Below are positions 10,103 through 20,467 of a stretch of 64,000 nucleotides of DNA, in pieces. Below the pieces are notes generated by a model. The model ran no database searches and was not told where the DNA came from. It was given only the letters and a program-made list of their open reading frames with translations. Source of the stretch: Rebecca billardiae RCC1528 (Eukaryota > Haptophyta); the NCBI GenBank assembly GCA_965240325.2, contig OZ251243.1, positions 1,302,001 to 1,366,000 on the forward strand, read 5' to 3'. Numbering within the stretch: position 1 is the stretch's first letter; each line of letters opens with the position of its first letter. The position numbers and the translations under genes were made by a program.

Positions 10103-11496
10103 ATATGGGTCGATTTTTTTGGCTTCGGCGCACGGAGCGCCGATCTCGTCAAAGAGCGGCCATCGTGAAAGCGCGCGAAAGTTGCGTTCGCGGGGGCTCG
10201 CGCTGCCGCGGTCGTGCGACGCGGGCGAAGGGCGCGCGGCCCCTCGCGCTGGTCGGCGGTGACGAGGACACCCAGGTGCGCCATCTCGCGCGCCGTCACG
10301 CCCCTCTCCGCGTCTTCCTCGCGCACACGCAGCGATTGCATTTGGATGTTGCATTCTTGCGCATGCTTGCGCGCCACGTTGCGGGACGAGAAAAAGCGTC
10401 ATACGGTTGGGTTTGGCAGTTTGAGATGGTTCAGATGATGTTGTGACAGGAACTGGAAGACCCAACCGTATGACCCCCCACCAGCGCGCGCTACACGCAT
10501 CACGCGCTCTCCGCGCAGGTGAGCTTGAAAAATTGAAGCTGCTGCTCCTCTGCAAGGGCATCGAGGCGAGCGGCGGCTAGCATGACGCAGCGCTCTCCCC
10601 AGCTGTCACGGCCAGCCACCTGCACCCAGCTGTGCTTGCACTCGCCTTGAGTGTGTGCACGGTTAACGTGTCGACGGTGCTCGGCGGTGTGTTTTTGCCT
10701 GCTGGTTGGTACGCACGCAGCATGGGCCCACAGTTGAGTTGGGGTGCGTGCCGTGGCTGTGGCGCGCACGCGATCGACCCATACTACACACGCACAGCGC
10801 AGCTCGGCATCGTTACCGTCTTCAAACGTTGGCCACCGCTTATTTCATATTTGCTATCCGCGTGCGGCGATCGTCGGCTCCGAGCAATCCACGAGGATGA
10901 CAATAGGCGGTGCGTACGCTCTGTGACGGCGTTGGGCGCGGCGCCTGCTGGCTGTGCAGTCGCGCCTGGGTACGGCTCACATGCTGCGCAGCGGCGGATA
11001 CCAGTCTGATGCGGCTTGACGCACGGGCAGTCATCTGCTTTGCTGTGCACGCGTGGCCGGCTGATCATCCTTTCGCAACGCGTGTCTGCACGTGCAGTGA
11101 CTGCTCCCAGATGGGCTCGACGCGAGGCAAACGCGTGCGAGACTCATCGATATGGAGCTCCCCTCCAGGCAAGCGAGCGTTTGAGCGCGCTCACCTCACT
11201 CATGCCTACCCACGCGCATGTTTGCGCGGCCCACTGGTTCGAATGGTTCGACGAGGTCGGTGCGGCGTGCTCGTGGGCAGGAGTGCGCGCTCAGTCGACG
11301 GTCAAGACGCGCGCCACGAGGAGCAGTCATGTGCCCAAGGTCGCTCGACCAGCGCGCGACCAACGGCACCCGCGTAGGGCAGCGCAGGAGCTCGCGTTTG
11401 ACACAGTGGAGCGCCACTGGGGCGGACGGGCGCCATGGGCGCCCATCGGCGCTACCAGCCCTCCCGTGCGCCGAAGCCTAAAAAATTGACCCATAT
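10103..11496. mobile_element. Terminal-inverted-repeat element of ~1.4 kb, apparently non-autonomous
   Basis: The ends are near-perfect inverted repeats. On the left, 10103-10135 reads atatatgggtcgattttttt and then ggcttcggcgcacgg. On the right, 11464-11496 is its reverse complement with about three differences in 33 bp. Both ends sit in TA repeats (10073-10108 and 11497-11525), as expected for a TA-targeting transposon. The interior has no recognisable transposase. Open frames exist (for example minus 10377-10036, 113 codons, with the segment ECNIQMQSLRVREEDAERG) but match no family I know. An internal 15-bp perfect inverted repeat (10398-10412 and 10460-10474) adds a second hairpin. The interior is less GC-rich than nearby genes. 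Confidence 0.7.
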
Positions 11497-11634
11497 GTAT
11501 ATATATATATATGTATATATATATAATCATCATCATATTATTATTTAGTATAGCTCTCTCATCTCTCGTCCGTCTCAGCTCACTGACTGTCTGACAGAGT
11601 CTCTCTCTCTCTCTCTCTGGCTCTCTTACTCTCG

Positions 11635-11674
<40 letters not shown>

Positions 11675-12190
11675 CTAGCTAGCTACTACCGTAGCTACTC
11701 GGCGCTGCGTCGAGTCTCAGACGTCTGTCTGCTGCGCAGCCTGCTGCTATATATATACAGCTTTCGCACAGCCGCTGATGCTCATAAGCTCATATCAGTC
11801 ACAGACAGCCGATCGATAACTCACTGCTGCGCGCTACAGCTGCAGTTGCAGTTGCAAGTGTCGCACGACTGTGCAGCAGCATACTCGATAATACTGTAGT
11901 CCCGCGCAACTAACCGGCGCGCGCGGCGAACGCGCACGCTACAGTGCTGCGCGGCGCTCGCTCGCGCTCATGATGCAGCGCAGATGATCAGCATATGATG
12001 ATGATGATATATGATGATCAGCGTGTCCGCGCGCCCACTGACGGTCGGGCATCACATCGTCGGTGACATGGCCAGCGCGCGGCGCGGTCGGCAGGGGCAG
12101 CGCCTAAGACTAGCAGCCACTACGGTACTCGATGAGCTAGTATACTGATCTACGTCAGGTGGATATGACGGCCGGGCTCATCTGGACTGA
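11497..12190. repeat. Microsatellite-rich spacer: (TA)n and long (CT)n tracts
   Basis: TA repeats occupy 11497-11525. CT/CTCTCT tracts fill about 11596-11672 with short interruptions. TATATA (11748-11756) and TGATGATGAT (about 11996-12018) runs follow. GC is much lower than in the genic parts. No gene is visible. Confidence 0.75.
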
Positions 12191-12399
12191 GTGAGTCGTG
12201 GCCGGCCCAACTCACGCGGAGGCCTCTTTGGGAGCAGCATTGGGGTCATCGAAATTCGAAGGGGCGCCAGGCCCAGGGAATCAGGGATGGACTTCAGGGG
12301 GTCCCTGGAGTTCCGCCGCAGCGCGCTTTCTGCGCTGCGGAGTGCGGGCCCGTCTCCGCGCGTGGCTACAGTTTATTTGTTTTAACGTGCGTAAGAAGA

Positions 12400-13791
12400 T
12401 GATGAAGACGCGTGCGCGGACTCAGGAAGGGCGGACTGGCCGAGGCAAGGCGCGGTTGCGCTGGCGAGGGTAGGTCCCAGAGCAACCGTCCGAGCCGTTG
12501 CACACGCTTTTCCTCCGCGCGCGCGTCTCCGCCGACCTGTGGCGTCTCCACAGACCGGCGAGTGCTTCGGTGCCATGCTTGTGGTACGTCGGCCTGAAGT
12601 ACTGCATGACGTCGTGCAGCTTGGGCTCCTCCGCCACACGCCCCGTGTGTGGAAGCGAGGGCATGTCATCACGCGGCACGAACTTGTCGCGCATGCACTG
12701 CGCGTAGTAGCCGACGCTCAGATGGCCGTGCGCGTCGACGCCGCTGTCGCACATGTGCTCGTACGGCAGCGCGTTCACCTTGAAGTCCGCCGCGCGCAGC
12801 GCGGGGACGAAGCGCAGCAGCTCGTCAGGCGCGTGGTGGTGTGCGCAGAGGTCGACGACGCTGCCGTGCCCGCCTGGCCCGTGGAGCCGACGTGAGCGGC
12901 GGGGTCGTAGCGCATGCGCCGGGGCAGCTCACCGGTGGCGCCGACGCGGCGGGCCTCCTCCAGATCGAGATCTTCGATGTCGCCGAACGGGCGCAGGAAC
13001 GCAGGGCGCCACGCATGTGCAGCCGGCTCGAGGGCAGCAAGCTCAGGCTGCAGGCGGCGCTCCTCCACGCTGCACAGCACCGAGCACACGAACAGCAGGT
13101 CGGCGGCGCGCGCCGGATGCGCGTTGACGATGGCGATGGCCTCGAGACGCAACTCTTGGCCGCCCTGCGAGTAGCGTGGGACGACGAGCGACTGTCCGAG
13201 CTCGTAGTTGCCCGTCCGCGGCGCTCGAACATGAGCATGAGCGTCGTCACATTCATGGCGTTGACCTTGACCTTGCCGCGGCGATCGGCGAAGGTGAGGT
13301 TGAGCTTGCCGAAGCCGTACGTGTTCAAACTCGCGCGCGTGAGCACGAACGCGTCCCACCAGCGCGCGGCTTTTTTCCGGAGTGAGCTCGACGCCGCCCG
13401 TGAATGTTGAGGTAATAATGCTACTCCTCATGGTCCTTCCACGTGTAGGCCACCTGGTCGCCGAACATGGCGTCGTCAGCGGCGTGTGCGTCGGACATGG
13501 CCTCGGGGCGCACGGTGCGCGAGATGCTCCCGTCGTGCTCGCCGCACGCCGCGGCGAAAGCCTTGACCGCCTGGCGCGCGTCCTCGGCGTTTCTGCCCGC
13601 TTCTGCTCGCTGCGCCCGGGAGAGAGCAACTCAGCAAGTAGAATGCTCACGTGCCATCGGTGACGAGGGTCTACGCGTACGTCGGTGACGAACGTCTGCG
13701 CGTAGTGCTGGATGGAATCAATCACGTCGCGGCACGCTTCGTTGCGCTGCGTGTCGGTGAGCTCCGCTGAATGTTCGTCGCGCGCCGCCAT
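12400..13791 (-). pseudogene. Relic of an unrecognised protein gene broken by several frameshifts
   Basis: Several stretches with balanced, protein-like composition lie in order on the minus strand but in different frames. ATG 13791 opens MAARDEHSAELTDTQRNEAC. Near 13430, QVAYTWKDHEE ends in a stop. From about 13375, WWDAFVLTRASLNTYGFGK runs to VTTLMLMFERR. A one-base shift near 13220 leads to NYELGQSLVVPRYSQGGQE and beyond. Another shift near 12850 leads to SVVDLCAHHHAPDELLRFVP and VGYYAQCMRDKFVPRDDMP, ending near 12400. I recognise no family. The junctions lack convincing splice sites, so decay is more likely than introns, though sequencing indels could mimic it. Confidence 0.5.
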
Positions 13792-14208
13792 TACGCGCTC
13801 ACTGCTTCCCTCGCGCCAAGAATGGCGGTGACCAAGTCTCGCTTGGAAGCGGGTAAGAAGATGCCATTTCGCGCTCCAGCAAGTACACGGAACCCCCTTG
13901 CTCACACAACCTAATTGACAAGTTAGGGCTACATGTTACCCAAGGAGGTAGCGATTGACGGCCCTTGATTATTGTGGGGTATTTTTACAGAATCTCCGAC
14001 CACTCGGAGATTTTTACAGAATCTCCGCATCTAGTCTTATGGAGCGAGATTCGCCATCTCCCGCGTGGATGAATTGTGGAAAGCTTTAATTGGCGCCTTG
14101 GCGGAGTACACTATTATAGTCTGATTCTCACCACGTGGATTGCGGATGAGGTAGTCCAATCTGGTTTGTGTGTGAGACATTCTCAACGAGACGACCTCGA
14201 CCCGTCCG
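13792..14208. other. Intergenic with a short direct repeat
   Basis: About 420 bp upstream of the zinc-finger gene. A unit reading atttttacagaatctccg occurs twice (13981-13998 and 14010-14027), separated by a small palindrome (ctccgaccactcggag). It may be part of the promoter of the gene on the right. Nothing else stands out. Confidence 0.5.
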
Positions 14209-15186
14209 ATGAGCCTCACGCTCCACCTCATCGAGCAGCAGGCGCGGCACGCTCACGCCGCGCTCCAGGCCGCCGCATACTTCCACGCTACCCTCGCCCT
14301 CGGCCAGGTCCCGCGCGGCGGCCTCCTGGGCGCGCCTTCCTCCGCACCGCCGCAGCTGGCGCTCTTCTTTGCGCCCGCCACGGCGGGCACCTTCTCCACC
14401 CAGCCCCCGACGCCCGCGCCCTCGCCGCTGGCCGCGCGCTTCCGGGCGCCGGAGCCAATCGACGTGCCCGTCCCCGAGCCCGTGCCCCTCGCCGTCGGCC
14501 AGCTCGCGCCGGTCGAGTTTGAGCAGTTCGAGGGCATATCTGACGCGCGCTGGGACGAGCCGGTGGACTGCCCTGTCTGCGCGAAGACGTGCCCGACCAA
14601 GTACCAGACGAAGAAGCACTACATGCGCAAGCACTACACGGGCATCAAGCGCCACCGCTGCACTCGCTGCGGCGACAAGGCGTACGCCATGCGCGAGGAC
14701 CTCACCACGCACCTCAAGTCGTGCGGCGTCTCGTACCCGTGCGAGACGTGCGGCGCCAAGCTCGGCTCGCGCGAGACGCTCGCGCGCCACTGCCGCCGCG
14801 CGTCGCACGCGACGCCGCCGAAGCGGGCGCGCGCATCGTCGGCCTCCTTCACGAGCGCACCTCCGGGCACCGCCTCCTCCATCGTCGAGGTGCCGGACGC
14901 CGGTCCTCTCGCACACACCGGCCTCTGCGCGGACGCGTCCGTGGACGGGGCCCTCCTCTGCGACGGCCCGCCCCTCTTCAGTGAGCTCGCGCCGGCGCAC
15001 ACCGCGCGCACAGCCGAGGCGCACGGTGCCCCTCCGCCGATGGAGAGCGACGACGATGACGACGACGGCGGCTTCTTCGCCGCGCTCGAGCAGTCGATCT
15101 TCTGCGTCGGCGATGCCGCTGCAGGGTCGGGCCCGGCGCCGTCGGAGGCGCGCCTCGGGCTCGGGCTCGGGCTCGGCCGCGCGTGA
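14209..15186 (+). CDS. C2H2-type zinc-finger protein, 325 aa
   Basis: Single exon from ATG 14209. The N-terminal ~115 residues are alanine/proline-rich. Residues ~121-200 carry three consecutive zinc fingers: CPVCAKTCPTKYQTKKHYMR with KH (C2H2), CTRCGDKAYAMREDLTTHLK with SC (C2HC), and CETCGAKLGSRETLARHC ending SH (C2H2, wide His spacing). The array recalls the plant INDETERMINATE-domain layout, where later fingers also use C2HC (comparison from memory). A basic PPKRARA stretch just after the fingers may be a nuclear localisation signal. A tract of six or seven aspartates near residue 283 and an acidic FFAALEQSIF segment could act as an activation region. A DNA-binding transcription factor is likely; its targets are unknown. 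Confidence 0.85.
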   Translation: MSLTLHLIEQQARHAHAALQAAAYFHATLALGQVPRGGLLGAPSSAPPQLALFFAPATAGTFSTQPPTPAPSPLAARFRAPEPIDVPVPEPVPLAVGQLAPVEFEQFEGISDARWDEPVDCPVCAKTCPTKYQTKKHYMRKHYTGIKRHRCTRCGDKAYAMREDLTTHLKSCGVSYPCETCGAKLGSRETLARHCRRASHATPPKRARASSASFTSAPPGTASSIVEVPDAGPLAHTGLCADASVDGALLCDGPPLFSELAPAHTARTAEAHGAPPPMESDDDDDDGGFFAALEQSIFCVGDAAAGSGPAPSEARLGLGLGLGRA

Positions 15187-15916
15187 GTCTCGCGACCGCG
15201 CGAGCGCAGCGGCGCGTGTGACAAGACTCCAAGAACTCACGTCGGCCTGATCCCAACGGTCTTGCACTCGGGAAGAGATTGAGAAGTGGACGCGATGTAC
15301 CGCGTACGAAATACATTCATCTATCAGTATGAGCAGCAGGTGGCGGCGCGGCGGCGCCCGTCCGGCCCCGGCGCGGCCCAGTAGATAAATAATCGCCGCG
15401 ACGCCGGCGTGGCCCAGGCCCCGCCGCCGAGTCGTCATCGGAGTGACAGTGAGGTGGCTTTGAAATTGGTTATTTGCGCGAGGAGTACTTATAGCTTATT
15501 ATAATATATAAATAAAGATATATATATATATAATGAAAAATAAATATCTGCATGAAATAAAATGACCCGGCCTGCCGAGGCGCCGCTGCCGCGTGCTGAA
15601 TGCGCGCTGATGACGATTCTATATATAGACGATTCGACGTATAGCTATTGATGCGCACGATGATCGAGCACGGTGACGCGGAGCAGCAGCAGCGGTGCGC
15701 TCATCCCGCCCCAGCCGGGTGGGAAGCACCTGCCAGAGTGCCAGGACAGGCCACGGGGCCCCGCCGACGAACGGCGTGCGGCGACTGCCAGCGGCCACCA
15801 TCCGCGCCGCCGGGGTCCAATGGGTCGCGACGCACCGCGCGCCGCGCCCGTCCAGCCGCGCCCCGAGCCTCGCTCACCGCCGGCGCGCGCTCGTGCGAGG
15901 CCGCTCGAGGCGGCCG
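15187..15916. other. Convergent intergenic region with an AT-rich core
   Basis: It lies between the stop codons of the zinc-finger gene (plus) and the GCK gene (minus), so it holds both 3' UTRs. A strongly AT-rich stretch at about 15470-15565 includes TATATA runs and poly-A-like sequence (aatgaaaaataaat). It could serve polyadenylation on either strand. No gene is seen. Confidence 0.5.
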
Positions 15917-16861
15917 TCACTCGCGCGGCGGCGTGGGCTCGGCGTCTGCGGCGGCGTCGGCCTCGCCCTCCGGCGGCGGCGAGAGCATGCCGTAGTACTC
16001 GGGGTGCTCGTCCGTGCACCCCTTGAGCGCCAGCGTCTGCGCGCCGCACGCGGCGATGAAGTCGGTCCCCTCCGCGCGGCTCGCGTCCACGCACGCCTCC
16101 CACGCGAGGAACTGGCCCTTGCACGGCCCGCCCTTCATGAAGGCGCAGAAGGCGCACTCGCGCGACGCGCACGCGCCGTCGCGCCAGTCCTCCGGCGGGC
16201 ACGCCATCGCGCGCACGCTCGCCAGCGCGTCCGCCGTGCCCTCCCCCGACGCGCGCACGAGCACGGTCACGCCCCGGCCGGCCGCGGGGCACACGCCCTC
16301 CCACTCGCGCCACGCGCCGCGCACGCGCACGCGCAGCGGCAGGCCGTCGGCGTCGCGCAGCACGTCGATGCGCCGCGCGGCCTCGAGCGCGCGCCACAGC
16401 GCCTCCGACGCCGCGTCCGCCGCCTCCGCGTCCGCCTCCGCCGACGCGAGCGTGAGGAGCGGTAGGCGCGACGGCGGCGCCGGGTGGCCCGAGGGCAGCG
16501 CGACGAGCGCGGTGCGCGTGGCGCCCGACTCGGCGTACGCGAGCACGCGCAGCTCGCCCTCCACCGCGGCATCCGCCTCGACCGCCGGCCCGGAGACCCG
16601 CTCGCCCAGCGCCGCGCCGCCCTCGCGAAGCGGCGCGGCGCGCGAGCCGGCACCGCCGCGCGCGCGCGGCAGCGCCGCCGCGAGGTCGGCGCGTGACGAG
16701 CCCGGGAGGAAGAGGGCGACGCGCGCGGGCGGCGGTGCAGGGGCGGCGTCGTCTGCGAGCTCGGCCGGCGGCGGCTCGGCCAGGCTCGCGCGGCGGCCGA
16801 GCCACGCCGCGCCCGCCGCGGCCGCGCCGAGGCGGAGGGAGATGAGACGCGCCGCGCGCAT
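15917..16861 (-). CDS. GCK-domain protein, 314 aa, probable mitochondrial targeting
   Basis: Single exon from ATG 16861 to the stop at 15917. The N-terminus (MRAARLISLRLGAAAAGAAW) is basic, hydrophobic and free of acidic residues, as in mitochondrial presequences. The middle region is alanine-rich without a known domain. Residues ~233-290 form a GCK domain (Pfam PF07802): CAFCAFMKGGPCKGQFLAWE, then a second cysteine pair in FIAACGAQTLALKGC and the terminal HPEYYG. GCK domains are short cysteine/glycine/lysine-rich modules in plants, algae and protists with CHCH-like cysteine spacing; their function is not established. The frame stays open upstream to 17101, but the added residues look non-coding. 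Confidence 0.85.
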   Translation of the reverse strand: MRAARLISLRLGAAAAGAAWLGRRASLAEPPPAELADDAAPAPPPARVALFLPGSSRADLAAALPRARGGAGSRAAPLREGGAALGERVSGPAVEADAAVEGELRVLAYAESGATRTALVALPSGHPAPPSRLPLLTLASAEADAEAADAASEALWRALEAARRIDVLRDADGLPLRVRVRGAWREWEGVCPAAGRGVTVLVRASGEGTADALASVRAMACPPEDWRDGACASRECAFCAFMKGGPCKGQFLAWEACVDASRAEGTDFIAACGAQTLALKGCTDEHPEYYGMLSPPPEGEADAAADAEPTPPRE

Positions 16862-17286
16862 CGTGCGGGGCGGGCTCCACGTGGGACCGTGCCTGCTCCG
16901 CTGCGGCCTTTGCTCGGGGCCGCGCCGCGCGGGCGGGCCGACATTTCGCAGGCCGTGAGTTTCGATTTGTTTCGCGTCCGGCCGTGTTTTTATATTGGGT
17001 GATTGACTGTTTGCGCACCCACCGGGAGGGCTGAGAGGCGGACCAGGGCTACCTTGTCTGAGACTGAGTGACTTGTCGCCGTCCGCACTGCGTCGCGGCA
17101 ATCTGACCTAAATTCTGATACTATTCCGATATGCAAGTCTGCTAGGCTACTACGTCTCAGCTAGCAGCAGTGCAGGGTGGGTAACAGTATACACCGCCCG
17201 CGCTGGGCGGCGCTGCAGAATGCGCACACGATGGCGTCCAGCCAGCCGGCAGTGCGCGTCCGTGCCGACTTGCTGTCTTGCGAGGC
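16862..17286. other. Intergenic between two minus-strand genes
   Basis: About 425 bp. It holds the promoter of the GCK gene and the 3' UTR of the beta-helix gene. GC drops around 16960-17170. No coding frame or repeat is evident. Confidence 0.5.
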
Positions 17287-18478
17287 TCAGCCGCCGACGG
17301 TCCTAGGCGCCGCGGCACCGTCGCCGCACTCGCACTGGGCACACGTGCGCATGCACGCCATGCACAGCGTGGAGACGGCCTCGTCGGCGGCGCTCCCCTC
17401 CGACTCCGCGTCCTCCTCGTCCGACTCCGCCGAGTGCGCGAACAGCGCCGGCCGATCGTCGTCGAACCAGAGCCGGCCGCCGGCCGGCAGCGCGATCTCG
17501 CACGCGCGCGCGCGCAGCTCGGCGCCGCCGCCGTAGCCGGAGACGAAGGCGACGCGGCAGCGCGAGACGCGGCAGCGCGAGAGGCGCACGCGCGCGGCGT
17601 CGGCGACGAAGAGCCCCGCCTCCGAGCAGTGCCGCACCTCGCACGCGACTGCGCACAGCGTGCCCCTGTCCTTGACGAAGAGGCCGTAGCACGCGTGCTT
17701 GGCCAGCCCGCGCTGCTGCACCGAGCCGTACGCGCTGTGCACCGCGGCCACGCCGACGTGGCCCTCGCCGCCGAGGGCGCAGCCGACGAGGGAGGCGTGC
17801 GCGTGCACCTCGACGCGCAGCGCGCACGCGTGCCCGCACACCAGCGTGCACCGCTCGAACGCCCAGCGCGCGTCGCCGCCCAGCTTGGCGCAGCAGTCGC
17901 CCGCGTCCTGCAGCGTCAGCCCCACCAGCGTGCCGCGCGAGCCGGCCTCGAAGAGCAGCATGCCCTTGAGGCACGCGCCGGGCTCTGCGGGCGCGGGCGG
18001 CGGGGCGCGCGGCGGGGACGCCCGCACCGCGTCGTCAGCGCGCCCGCGCGCCGCGCGACACGCGGCGGCCGGCAGGGCGGGCGGCGCGCGCGGCGCGCGC
18101 ACCGCCCTCGATCGTGATGCCGGCGTGGCGCACGCGCAGGATGGTGGCGCCGGACTGCCCGCCGATCGCGCCGGTCTCGCCGGGCCGCGCGCCGACGATG
18201 TACTCCCCCTTGCGGATCACGATGCGCTGCCCGGGCTGCCGCGCCACCTCGAGCGCCTCGCGCACCGTGTCGGCGTCGTCCGGCACGACCACCGGCACAA
18301 ACGACATCACGTGCGCGACGACGTCGGCGAGGGTGCCGCCGAGGCGCTGGACGGGCGAGAGCGCGCCGAGGCGCGGGTGCGCGCCCATCGCGAGTGCCAG
18401 GGCCGAGGCCCGCCGACGCGCGGCCGCGCCGCCCGCGCACGGCGCCTCCTCGCGCGGAAGGCTGGGCAGCAGCATCAT
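17287..18478 (-). CDS. F-box-like / right-handed beta-helix (pectin-lyase fold) protein, 2 exons
   Basis: Exons are 18478-18103 and 17984-17287 (intron 17985-18102, GTGCGC...CAG), giving 357 aa. The splice joins ITIEG to EPGACLKGMLLFEA in phase. An N-terminal stretch, LADVVAHVMSFVPVVV, resembles the first helices of an F-box. VREALEVARQPGQRIVIRKGEYIVGA is a typical first coil of pectin-lyase-like proteins such as FBXO10/FBXO11 and NosD. Parallel beta-helix rungs follow (TLVGLTLQDAG, FERCTLVCGHACALRV, AVACEVRHCSEAGLFV). The C-terminus is acidic and ends with a cysteine cluster, TLCMACMRTCAQCEC, that could bind metal. A role as a substrate receptor for ubiquitin ligases is inference. The start is uncertain: ATG 18475 or an in-frame ATG further upstream (18673) is possible. 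Confidence 0.72.
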
Positions 18479-20467
18479 CGACTTCCCGCGCCCGGGCGGA
18501 CCGGGCCGGACCGCGTTTGCCGCCGCCGCCCCGGCCGGACAGTTCTTTGGCACGCGCCACGCGGCGATGGCGGCAGGCACGAGACTGCGCGGTACGCGCG
18601 CACGCTCGCGCGGGCGACGGGGGCGGCGGGCGCGCGCACTGGGCACGGGGGCGTGGATGACGACCAACAACATCTTAGGACACCTTCGGACGCGTTCAGC
18701 CACGCGGATGAGAAGGAAATGTTTTCACAGTTTGGCTGACACGCACGGGCACGCACAACGGCGCGTGGGAGCCGCGCGGCGCCGCCGGCGGCGCCGCCTC
18801 TCAATGACGAGAAGCGCGACGGGCGTTCTGTCTGCCACTGATGACTGTCGTTCATTTGTACTGAGTTGCCGAGAGAGGCGGCCCGCCGGCGCCGCGGGCG
18901 CGCGCGGCGCGCGCGCGCGCGCGCGCCTCCCCACCGCTGCCCTGTCGTGTTACTGGGCGCGGCAGGCCGCCGGCCGATTGCCCGGCCCGGCGTCAAACAC
19001 AGGGCAGATCGCGCGGGCGTTTATGTCTGGCAACCGCGCCCACCCATGGCGTGCGCTGTCTTGATCGCCTGCCACATCCGCGCACACCGCCGCCCCGCGC
19101 GGCCGCCCCGCCAGCGCGAGCCGAGCGCGCGCTCACGCGAGCGCGCCGTGCCCTCCGCGCGCGCCGCCGCGCAGGCGCACGCGCGCAGCCCGCGGGCCGA
19201 GGTGCGCGGACGCAGCACGCGGCGCGCGGCGCGCGCGCGCGCGCGGGCCGCAGGGCGCGGCGGCCGCCTCTGATGCACACTCGATATTTGCTACTCTCGA
19301 CCCCGGCAGCGGCTGGGGGCTGACGACACGCATCCACCAAGATCGCTGAGGCGGCTGCGCGGCGCGGGGGCCGGGGCGGGCGCGGGCGCGGGTGGCACGG
19401 CGGGGATGAGTTGATACGTCCTTATCTACATTGGCGGAGCGCTGCGCTGAGGACACACGCATTCACACCTGAGGCTCTGAGCCGGCCACCCGCGAACGCG
19501 CGCGCACGGGGGAGGGCACGGGGGAGGGCGGGCCGCGCGCACACCGCCCGCCCGCCCCTCCTCGCGCACGCCCCGTGGCGGATGTCACACATTAACTTTC
19601 GTTCTTCTGCCGGCTGGCTGAGACGCTTCACACCGTGCTGACACGGGGGCGGGGAGGGGCGCGCGCGCGCGCGCGCGGGCGAGCGCCGTCGCGCCGCGCC
19701 TCGCAGCTCACGCGCGACCGCGCCCATGCCCCCGCCCCCACCGCCGTGCGGCGCGCCCGTCGCCCCTGCACTGTCGCGCAGTCTGAGGGACTCCACTCAA
19801 CCGTCAGTCTGGCGAGGAGATGCCGACAGCACGTGGCGCACGGGTCAGCCACGACGGTGCTTGGCTGCGTCCTGCAGACGACCCGAGGCTCGGGTGCGCC
19901 GGCAGGACTCACGTCATCGTCGCCGCCGCTCTCCCCCTACGGACCGCTCGGCACGACCGCGTCGCGCGGCCCGCCGCCCCGCCGGACGCGGGTGAGACGG
20001 ACGCCTCGCCTCGGACCCTGAGTCTGACAAGTCCTCGGATTTGAACACTCAACAATGGTCGTCGGAACACACAACGCGACCAGATCCGATCTACTGTAGG
20101 TGCTGATGACGAGTGGTCGTAGGATGATTGAGAGGGATGATGCTGTGACGCTGGACACACGGCACACAGGCGGCGACTTAGCCGGGCCAGCAATTTGAGT
20201 AATTGCGCGCACGCCGCACGGCGGTTTGTGTTGTCAAGCGGATGAGCACCCGGTTCGGTTCGCCTGATGATGAAAAACTCGGGTCGTGGAAGGAAACTGG
20301 AAGGAATCTTCAAGTCAATCAAGCGTGCGTTGAACGACGTGGTTTGACGAGCGTCTACCACTCTACCCGGTCGTACTGTATGATACCGCGCCAGCAGTGA
20401 CGAACAGCACACACGAGCAAGCCCGTTCGTCACCCCTCCCCTCTCGCGGCCAGCGCGCCCCCGGGCG
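18479..20467. other. 2-kb intergenic region
   Basis: No convincing gene on either strand. The region is rich in GCGC runs (18898-18928, 19225-19250, 19655-19680) that create long but compositionally meaningless open frames. A less GC-rich stretch at about 20030-20400 precedes the RS-repeat gene and may hold its promoter. Confidence 0.5.

Noticed and set aside
10105-10446. 113-codon plus-strand frame at the start of the 10.1-kb element
   Set aside because: It begins inside the terminal inverted repeat and matches no family. The opposite strand has equally open frames.
12970-13400. Cullin-like similarity of the GKLNLTFADRRGKVKVNAMN segment
   Set aside because: The hydrophobic pattern is vaguely similar to the cullin winged-helix region, but no neddylation motif or cullin repeats accompany it.
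12775-13905. 376-codon minus-strand open frame taken as an intact gene
   Set aside because: Only parts of it look like protein. The neighbouring good segments lie in the other two frames, so it is a pieced-together relic rather than one gene.
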